From the NCBI GenBank assembly GCA_003314535.1, contig POSG01000028.1, forward strand, positions 1-36,260: a stretch of 36,260 nucleotides of DNA. Direction: 5' to 3'. The notes under the pieces are model-generated. The model ran no database searches. It saw only the letters and a program-made list of their open reading frames with translations, and had not been told where the DNA came from. The translations under genes and the position numbers were made by a program. This document shows, in pieces, positions 30,881 through 36,260 of this stretch. Numbering within the stretch: position 1 is the stretch's first letter; every line of letters starts with the position of its first letter. The DNA comes from Geobacter sp. GTDB lineage: Bacteria; Desulfobacterota; Desulfuromonadia; Geobacterales; Geobacteraceae.

Positions 30881-33415
30881 ATGAACAGTGAAAGTGGCAG
30901 CAAAAAAAGCTCTCATTGTCATCACCCCAGTACGTCTGAAGCCACGGATCTCGGCAGCAAGGCAATCGACGATCTTTACTCGGAACTGGGCAGCTGCCCT
31001 GACGGATTGACCGGCATAGAGGCGCAAGCGCGCCTTGTAACATACGGTCCCAATGCGATCGAAGAAAAAAAGGAAAACCCGATCACCAGGTTCCTCGGCT
31101 ATTTCTGGGGCCCGATACCCTGGATGATCGAGGTGGCGGCTGTTTTGTCAATAGTAAACGGCCAATGGACTGACTTGTTTATCATTGCCGTATTGCTTGT
31201 TTTCAATGCAGTTGTGGGGTTCTGGCAGGAGTACCAGGCTTCGAACGCCGTCGAGGCTCTGAAGAAGCAGCTTGCAGTCAGGGCCCGTGTCAAGCGTGAC
31301 GGAAAATGGAACGAGGTGGAAGCAGAAAATCTGGTCCCCGGAGACCTGATCCGGCTCAGGCTCGGCGATATAATTCCTGCGGACGTGAAGCTGGTCGAAG
31401 GCGACTATCTCAGCATCGACCAGTCAGCATTGACCGGCGAATCGCTCCCCGTGGACAGAAAACCGGGGGAGGTGGGCTATTCCGGTTCCATAGTGAGGAG
31501 AGGGGAGATGGTTGCCCTGGTTGTTCTGACCGGTGCGAAGACGTACTTTGGCAGGACCGCCGCTCTTGTTTCGAAAGCGAAACCGGTCTCCCATTTTCAG
31601 AAAGCCGTGCTTAGCATCGGTGACTATCTCATCTACCTGAGCCTTGCCCTGGCAGCCGCGCTGGTACTTGCCATGCTGTTTCGGGGGGAGCATTTCCTGA
31701 AGGTCATGCAGTTCGCCCTGATTCTGATCGTTGCCGCCATTCCGGTGGCGATGCCTGCGGTTCTCTCGGTGACGATGGCGATAGGCGCCTTGGCTCTCGC
31801 GCGCATGAAAGCGATCGTCACGCGCCTGGAATCCATCGAAGAGATGGCAGGCATGGACATGCTCTGTTCGGACAAGACGGGCACGCTCACCCAGAACCGT
31901 CTGACCCTGGACGAGCCGTCTCTTTTCAATGCCGCGGACGACCAGGAACTGATCCTGGCTGCGGTGCTTGCTTCCAAGGAGGAGGACAGGGACGCCATAG
32001 ACATGGCCGTTATCAACGGGCTGAAAGATCCGAAGCTTCCGGGCGCATATATGCAGGTCAATTTCGTCCCCTTTGACCCGGTCGGCAAGCGTACCGAAGC
32101 GGAAGTTCGGGGAGCGGACGACGTATTGTTCAAGGTCACGAAAGGGGCGCCTCAGGTTGTTCTCGACCTTTGCAATCCAGGGGAGGACCTGGCCCGTGAG
32201 GTGAATTCCAGGGTGGACGCGTATGCAGCCAAGGGGTTCCGCGCGCTGGGCGTTGCAAGGACCGGGCCTGACGGACAGTGGCTATTTCTCGGGCTCCTGT
32301 CGCTGGCCGATCCGCCCCGGGAGGACTCCGCCGAGACTATCAGGCAGGCAGGGGAACTGGGTGTGCGGATCAAGATGGTTACCGGAGACAACATATCCAT
32401 CGCCCGTGAGATCAGCAGGCAACTGGGGCTGGGGACGAACATCCGCACTGCCGATGAACTTTTCCGGGAGGCGCGAGAGGAAGATGAGATGCGCGTCATC
32501 GCCGGAAACGTCGAGGCAGCGGACGGGTTCGCCCAGGTATTCCCCGAGCACAAGTTCAAGATAGTCAAGGCCCTTCAGGAGCGCGGCCACATTGTCGGCA
32601 TGACCGGGGACGGGGTAAACGATGCTCCGGCGCTCAAGCAGGCGGAAACGGGCATCGCGGTGAGCGGGGCGACAGATGCCGCGCGGGCGGCCGCCGACCT
32701 GGTTCTCACCGAGCCCGGTCTTTCGGTAATCGTACGGGCCGTGGAGGAAGCGCGTAAGATTTTCGAGCGCATGAACAGTTACGCCATCTACCGGATCACC
32801 GAGACGATCCGGATCATGTTTTTCGTGACGGCGGCCATGATCGCCTTCAACTTCTACCCCATCACGGCGGTCATGATAATTCTTCTGGCGCTCTTGAACG
32901 ACTTGCCCATCCTGACCATCGCTTATGACAACACATGGCCGGAACCCCGCCCCGTCCGCTGGGAGATGAGGCGGGTCCTCGCGGTCGCGACTGTACTCGG
33001 CCTGATAGGGGTGATCGAGACGTTCGGTCTCCTTCTGGTCGGCAAGCTGCTGCTGAATCTCAGCGAAGGCCAGATACAGTCGTTCATTTATCTCAAGCTT
33101 GCGGTGGCCGGACATCTTACCCTGTTCGTCGCCCGGACGAAACGCCCCTTCCTCTCCGAGCCCCGCCCCGCGCCCGTGCTGCTGGCGGCAGTCCTGGTTA
33201 CCCAGTTACTGGCGGCCCTCATTGTCGGTTTCGGGATATTTGTTGCCCCCATTCCATGGGCATACGTGGGTTTCGTCTGGGCCTATTGTCTTGCCTGGGT
33301 TTTCATCGAGGACTGGGCAAAGCTGCACGTCTATCATCACCTAGCATTCAGCGGGGCGCGGCACAGAATGTTTCTTGACCGGATCAGGGAACCCTTCCAT
33401 CGCCATGCCCGCTAG
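30881..33415 (+). CDS. P-type H+-ATPase, P3A class
   Basis: An 844-residue P-type ATPase. It has TGES (185-188, actuator), the phosphorylated DKTGTLT (D331), GDGVNDAP (576-583) and about ten TM helices. The IPVAMPAVLSVTMAIGALAL segment in M4 and LLND (D674) in M6 match plant/fungal plasma-membrane proton pumps, in which that Asp carries the proton. It uses ATP to export H+. The N-terminus (about 30 residues) has a SHCHHPS patch that may bind metal. It has no plant-type autoinhibitory tail; the C-terminus ends in a short basic segment. Start with AGGGA seven bases upstream. Followed 32 bp later by a SHOCT gene. Confidence 0.9.
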   Translation: MNSESGSKKSSHCHHPSTSEATDLGSKAIDDLYSELGSCPDGLTGIEAQARLVTYGPNAIEEKKENPITRFLGYFWGPIPWMIEVAAVLSIVNGQWTDLFIIAVLLVFNAVVGFWQEYQASNAVEALKKQLAVRARVKRDGKWNEVEAENLVPGDLIRLRLGDIIPADVKLVEGDYLSIDQSALTGESLPVDRKPGEVGYSGSIVRRGEMVALVVLTGAKTYFGRTAALVSKAKPVSHFQKAVLSIGDYLIYLSLALAAALVLAMLFRGEHFLKVMQFALILIVAAIPVAMPAVLSVTMAIGALALARMKAIVTRLESIEEMAGMDMLCSDKTGTLTQNRLTLDEPSLFNAADDQELILAAVLASKEEDRDAIDMAVINGLKDPKLPGAYMQVNFVPFDPVGKRTEAEVRGADDVLFKVTKGAPQVVLDLCNPGEDLAREVNSRVDAYAAKGFRALGVARTGPDGQWLFLGLLSLADPPREDSAETIRQAGELGVRIKMVTGDNISIAREISRQLGLGTNIRTADELFREAREEDEMRVIAGNVEAADGFAQVFPEHKFKIVKALQERGHIVGMTGDGVNDAPALKQAETGIAVSGATDAARAAADLVLTEPGLSVIVRAVEEARKIFERMNSYAIYRITETIRIMFFVTAAMIAFNFYPITAVMIILLALLNDLPILTIAYDNTWPEPRPVRWEMRRVLAVATVLGLIGVIETFGLLLVGKLLLNLSEGQIQSFIYLKLAVAGHLTLFVARTKRPFLSEPRPAPVLLAAVLVTQLLAALIVGFGIFVAPIPWAYVGFVWAYCLAWVFIEDWAKLHVYHHLAFSGARHRMFLDRIREPFHRHAR

Positions 33416-33447
33416 AGCGTTCGAAGAAAGGGAAAGGAGGCGCCAAC

Positions 33448-33696
33448 ATGTGGGGAAACGGCATGATGTACGGTTACCAGGGTGGTATGGGGTGGATGGT
33501 TTTAGGCCTTGTTTTCTGGGTTGCGGTCATTGCGGGCATTGTCTTGCTGGTGATCTGGATTGTCGGAAAGAGCGGGAAAGGGAAACAGGCTCAGACCGGA
33601 GAGACGGCTCTGGAGATATTAGACAAAAGGTATGCTAGGGGGGAGATAACAAAGGAACAGTATGAAGAAATGAAACGGGACATCTTGGCGAAGTAA
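33448..33696 (+). CDS. Small SHOCT-domain membrane protein
   Basis: An 82-residue protein: a Gly/Met-rich start (MWGNGMMYGYQGGMGW), one TM helix (about 17-40), a short linker, and a C-terminal SHOCT domain (ALEILDKRYARGEITKEQYEEMKRDI, shown as its outline A-x3-DxRYARGEI-x3-Y). SHOCT domains are short helical modules often attached to membrane anchors; function unknown. AAAGGAGG precedes the ATG. Probably in an operon with the proton ATPase. Confidence 0.88.
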   Translation: MWGNGMMYGYQGGMGWMVLGLVFWVAVIAGIVLLVIWIVGKSGKGKQAQTGETALEILDKRYARGEITKEQYEEMKRDILAK

Positions 33697-33707
33697 AGGG
33701 AGGCAAG

Positions 33708-33824
33708 ATGACCGCCGTTCGGGGAATAGCATGTGCCTTGAGTTTCGCCAACGACCCTATGTCAATAATGCGGCGGGGAGAAAGCCCGGAGGAGGAGCAT
33801 GGCTCCGGGAACGAGAAGACGTGA
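33708..33824 (+). CDS. Candidate 38-codon small ORF
   Basis: ATG 33708 has a good AAGGGAGG five bases upstream and lies 11 bp after the SHOCT stop. The frame ends at TGA 33822-33824 and encodes a short hydrophilic peptide (MTAVRGIACALSFANDP at the start). A CCCGGAG/CTCCGGG hairpin (about 33786-33810) falls in its second half. No similarity recognised; it could be a leader peptide or chance. Confidence 0.3.
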   Translation: MTAVRGIACALSFANDPMSIMRRGESPEEEHGSGNEKT

Positions 33825-33932
33825 AGTGAGTGGCCCGCAGCGTCGGTGACCCGTGCTTGCGTGACGGGAGAGCAGGGATAGACTGTTTAATGGAAATGAA
33901 TCGTCCGGGAGATGAAGCGGAAAAGGGAGAAG

Positions 33933-34298
33933 ATGATGCTTGAGATACTGCGGGGACTGCCTGATAACGTTGTAGCGGTAAGCGCTAGCGGGAAGGTTAG
34001 CGGAGAGGACTATGAAGATGTACTTATCCCGGAGATCGAGGAGAAACTGAAAAAGCATGGGAAGATTTGCGTTCTCTATGTCCTGGGTCCGGCTTTTTCT
34101 GGCTTTACAGCCGAGGCGATGTGGGATGATGCAAAGATCGGCATGAAGCATCTTGTTTCCTATGAAAAGGTTGCCGTCGTTTCCGATGTGAGCTGGGTGG
34201 TAAGCGCGATGAGGATCTTCTCTTTCATCATCCGATGCCCGGTTAAGACTTTCGGCAATGACGAACTGTCGGAAGCAAAGGCATGGATATGCACATAG
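33933..34298 (+). CDS. SpoIIAA/STAS-like protein
   Basis: A 121-residue soluble protein of the SpoIIAA-like (STAS-fold) family: short beta strand ILRGLPDNVVAVSASGKV, the SGEDYEDVLIPEIEE helix, ICVLYVLG, and a C-terminal VAVVSDVSWVVSAMRIFSF segment with the hydrophobic pattern of these proteins. Start: ATG 33912 is in frame, but ATG 33933 has AAAAGGGAGA upstream. Relatives bind lipids or hydrophobic groups or act as regulators; no specific function. No catalytic motif seen. Confidence 0.8.
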   Translation: MMLEILRGLPDNVVAVSASGKVSGEDYEDVLIPEIEEKLKKHGKICVLYVLGPAFSGFTAEAMWDDAKIGMKHLVSYEKVAVVSDVSWVVSAMRIFSFIIRCPVKTFGNDELSEAKAWICT

Positions 34299-34395
34299 CT
34301 ACCCGTTCCGTCCGATGTTTCAGTACGGATTTTGATCGTTAGAGCTGGCAGCTATATAAGTTTTTGTGGAAATTTTGTTTGCCATTGAGGAAAAA

Positions 34396-34722
34396 ATGAA
34401 ATTGAGAAAGATCATAGCAATTGTGCAGAACCAGGTCCTGGAGAAAGTGGAGGGGCGGCTGATTGACATAAGGGTAAAAGGAATCAGCGTAACAAAGGTG
34501 AAAGGGTACGGGGAATACGCAAATTTTTTCAATCCGGACTGGCTGGTCACCCATTCGAGAATCGAAATTTTCACCGAGGAATCGAGAACGGACGAGATTG
34601 TCTCCGCAATAATGGAGGTCGCCCATACCGGCATGGAAGGCGATGGAATCGTAGCGATCATTCCGGTTGAGAAGCTCTACCGTATCAGGACAAAAACTGA
34701 AATTTCCCCGCAAGAATTCTGA
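34396..34722 (+). CDS. PII-like signalling protein
   Basis: A 108-residue ferredoxin-fold protein of the PII-like class. It begins like GlnB (MKLRKIIAIVQNQVLEKVEG), and the second half has a recognisable B-loop equivalent (HTGMEGDGIVAIIPVE). The T-loop segment is replaced (KGYGEYANFFNPDWLVTHS), with no GlnB-type RGAEY, so uridylylation by GlnD is unlikely. Members of this group bind other ligands such as nucleotides or bicarbonate. The start GTG 34366 is in frame, but ATG 34396 follows GAGGA and gives the conserved beginning. Its neighbours include SpoIIAA-like and DUF302 genes. Ligand unknown. Confidence 0.78.
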   Translation: MKLRKIIAIVQNQVLEKVEGRLIDIRVKGISVTKVKGYGEYANFFNPDWLVTHSRIEIFTEESRTDEIVSAIMEVAHTGMEGDGIVAIIPVEKLYRIRTKTEISPQEF

Positions 34723-34797
34723 CAAGGAAGCATTGCCACAGGTGGACGGGTGCCACTGATTCGGAAGATATCCGCGTCAAGCGGAAAGGAGCAGCGA

Positions 34798-35196
34798 ATG
34801 GAACTCAAAACCTCCTATGCGTTTGGTAAAACCGTGTTGACGTCGTATGACGAAACGCAACAAAAAGTTCGGGACGCTCTGGCAAAAGAAGGCTTTGGAA
34901 TATTGACCGAAATCGACATAAGGAAGAAGTTTGCGGAAAAGCTTCATAAAGAATATCGCGACTACCTCATTCTCGGCGCCTGTAACCCCCCTGTCGCATA
35001 CGAGGCGCTGAAACGGGAAGTGAACCTCGGTACGCTGCTTCCCTGCAATGTCGTCATTTATACCATGGATGACTCTTCTACAGCGGTTATGATCATGGAT
35101 CCAGTGGCAGCGCTTGGTCTGGTCGGCAATCCACAGATCGAAGAAATCGCACAAGAGATTGCCGGGAAATTGCGTCGCGTTTTGGCTGCCCTTTGA
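34798..35196 (+). CDS. DUF302 protein
   Basis: A 132-residue protein of the DUF302 family: VRDALAKEGFGILTEID, the conserved YLILGACNPPVAYEAL with a single conserved Cys, and LLPCNVVIYTMDD. DUF302 proteins are small alpha/beta proteins, sometimes fused to metal-related domains; function not established. No signal peptide, so cytoplasmic. The in-frame upstream extension to 34750 is dropped because ATG 34798 has AAAGGAG upstream and starts the conserved part. Confidence 0.88.
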   Translation: MELKTSYAFGKTVLTSYDETQQKVRDALAKEGFGILTEIDIRKKFAEKLHKEYRDYLILGACNPPVAYEALKREVNLGTLLPCNVVIYTMDDSSTAVMIMDPVAALGLVGNPQIEEIAQEIAGKLRRVLAAL

Positions 35197-35213
35197 TGAT
35201 TTTGTGCCGAGAA

Positions 35214-35265
35214 TTGACATTGAAACTTGTCAGGATATCTTTTTTCTATAATCTTTGACCTGACA
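35214..35265 (+). promoter_or_regulatory. Candidate promoter and dyad upstream of the diheme cytochrome gene
   Basis: TGTCAGG (35228-35234) and CCTGACA (35259-35265) form a 7-bp inverted repeat that flanks a TATAAT (35247-35252). TTGACA occurs at 35214-35219. The start codon is at 35288. The TATAAT could be a -10 element held between the two arms, so a regulator binding the dyad would act on initiation. Inferred. Confidence 0.35.
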
Positions 35266-35287
35266 GGCACGACGAGGGGGAATGAAG

Positions 35288-35950
35288 ATGAAAAAATACA
35301 GGAGATTGGCGGCGTGCATTTTATCGGTGGTTTGCGTCTCGTTGGCAGGCTTTGTCCTGTATTTTCCCGGTGCACGTCCTTGTCTTGCACAAGGGATGAT
35401 GTACGGCGATGGCACACGTGGGATGATGCAGCACATGATGGGTGACATTCTGCCTCCGATGAACCCTCAACAGCTTCCGGATCCGAACTCGAAAGGTGCA
35501 GTGCTTTTGCAGCAGTTCTGCACCCAATGCCATAACCTTCCGGGGCCTGGTCTGCACACGGCTGCGCAATGGCCGCCGGTGGTGGACCGGATGGTGAGGC
35601 GAATGTACAGGATGGGCGGACATGGCATGATGATGGGAATGAACGAGCCGCCAACCCATGACCAGGTAGCTGCGATTGATTCCTATCTGCAGAAACACTC
35701 TATGAAACCCTTCTCCGCAGAAAAATCAGCGGCGTTGGAAACACCGGGCGCCCGCGCGTTCAAGGATGTCTGCTCCCAGTGCCATGCGCTTCCGGACCCT
35801 GAAAAGCATGCTGCGCGGGAATGGCCGGCTGTGGTCGATCGAATGAAGGGGTACATGGAATCAATGGGCAAAACGGTTCCGAAAGAGAAGGAGCTGCGGG
35901 AAATAGTCGATTTCCTGCAGAAGCACGGGATGAGAAAATCCGGCAAGTGA
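35288..35950 (+). CDS. Exported diheme c-type cytochrome
   Basis: A 220-residue protein with a signal peptide (hydrophobic core at about 9-26, cleavage near CLAQ). Two c-heme sites: CTQCH (78-82) and CSQCH (162-166), each followed by a similar LP-x-P-x3-H-x4-WP-x-VVDRM segment, so the two halves are internal repeats. The region between has a Met/His-rich stretch (MGGHGMMMGMNEPP), and the mature start has GMMYG and MMQHMMGD, which may bind copper or supply heme ligands. Periplasmic electron carrier. ATG 35282 is in frame but only 2 bases from GAGGGGG; ATG 35288 is better placed. Confidence 0.9.
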   Translation: MKKYRRLAACILSVVCVSLAGFVLYFPGARPCLAQGMMYGDGTRGMMQHMMGDILPPMNPQQLPDPNSKGAVLLQQFCTQCHNLPGPGLHTAAQWPPVVDRMVRRMYRMGGHGMMMGMNEPPTHDQVAAIDSYLQKHSMKPFSAEKSAALETPGARAFKDVCSQCHALPDPEKHAAREWPAVVDRMKGYMESMGKTVPKEKELREIVDFLQKHGMRKSGK

Positions 35951-36049
35951 CCTGTGGCGCAATACGAGGGACAAGATACCAACTCTTGATGGGCTGTCTT
36001 TAACGGGCGTCCCGTTTCAATGACCTTTTCCAGGCAAGGAGAGAAGAGA

Positions 36050-36260
36050 ATGAGCAAATCCGTGAAAGCTTTTTTCTTCCCGCTTTTCATTGTCCTCGCA
36101 CTGGCGGCGCTGTTGAATGAGGCGCATGCGGTTCCCAGTTTTGCGCGGCAGACGGGCATGTCATGTTTCGCGTGCCACACGGTTTATCCCGAACTGACGC
36201 CATTGGGGCGTGACTTCAAGCTGAACGGCTATGTGATGACCAAGAGCAAAAAGCCCTACG
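36050..36260 (+). CDS. Exported c-type cytochrome with single CxxCH (partial)
   Basis: The first 70 codons, open to the window's end. A signal peptide is cut near EAHA (about 27), then the mature protein starts VPSFARQTGMSCFACHTVYP with the heme motif CFACH (39-43), and continues ELTPLGRDFKLNGYVM. This start is characteristic of single-heme cytochromes whose remaining sequence resembles an outer-membrane barrel, found in Geobacter and other metal reducers. AAGGAGAG precedes the ATG. The rest lies outside the window. Confidence 0.85.
   Translation, partial: MSKSVKAFFFPLFIVLALAALLNEAHAVPSFARQTGMSCFACHTVYPELTPLGRDFKLNGYVMTKSKKPY

Noticed and set aside
1-36260. CRISPR array, tRNA, rRNA or prophage
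   Set aside because: No regularly spaced repeats, cloverleaf or rRNA sequence, or phage structural genes were recognised.

Overview
The window looks like a chromosomal segment of a Geobacter-type delta-proteobacterium (Desulfuromonadales/Geobacteraceae). Pointers are a formate-oxidation locus built from NuoF/NuoG-like iron-sulfur subunits, an oxalate/formate-family carrier and FdhD-MobA; exported c-type cytochromes, one of them starting like the single-heme porin-type cytochromes of Geobacter; and a membrane/ion-homeostasis gene set typical of these anaerobes. This assignment is inferred from gene content, not from a database match. No rRNA, tRNA or CRISPR array was seen.

Region 1 (1-4812), formate/molybdopterin: the tail of a NuoF/HydB-like flavoprotein, a NuoG/HoxU-like iron-sulfur protein closed by a strong hairpin, an OFA-family carrier with its own terminator, a prototype (Cam-type) gamma carbonic anhydrase, and an FdhD-MobA fusion whose FdhD half lacks the usual Cys-x2-Cys. 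Together they suggest formate/CO2 interconversion with uptake and bicarbonate equilibration. Region 2 (4871-6264): two UspA proteins and a 46-codon relic of a third that now acts as a leader ORF behind a 22-bp dyad.

Region 3 (6308-13134), minus strand: MarR regulator, OtsB, a DUF5752-like protein, a TreT-type glycosyltransferase, a membrane-anchored OtsA with a sensor-like N-terminus, then NhaA. This is an osmotic/sodium stress operon with two trehalose-forming routes. Region 4 (13135-15340): an exported TPR protein behind an orphan terminator/leader, and an exported Gly/Met-rich protein.

Region 5 (15554-23768) is the most unusual part. An AraC regulator of the YqhC type sits between a minus-strand yqhD-like alcohol dehydrogenase/hydrolase operon and a plus-strand operon: cupin, SDR, hydrolase, cupin, acetyltransferase, CMD-family protein, flavodoxin. 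The hydrolase and the cupin each occur twice, one copy with and one without a signal peptide, so the cluster appears to field matching cytoplasmic and periplasmic enzymes. The first cupin closely resembles the Mn-cupin hydroxynitrile lyase of Granulicella. Region 6 (23946-25856): a large DDE transposase gene preceded by a perfect hairpin covering its ribosome-binding site.

Region 7 (26156-35196): membrane and pH/ion genes: DUF389 protein with an OmpA-like tail, ClC channel/antiporter, methyltransferase, P3A proton ATPase, SHOCT protein, SpoIIAA-like, PII-like and DUF302 proteins. Region 8 (35288-36260): a diheme cytochrome and the start of a second cytochrome. Several intergenic dyads overlap likely promoters and are listed separately.
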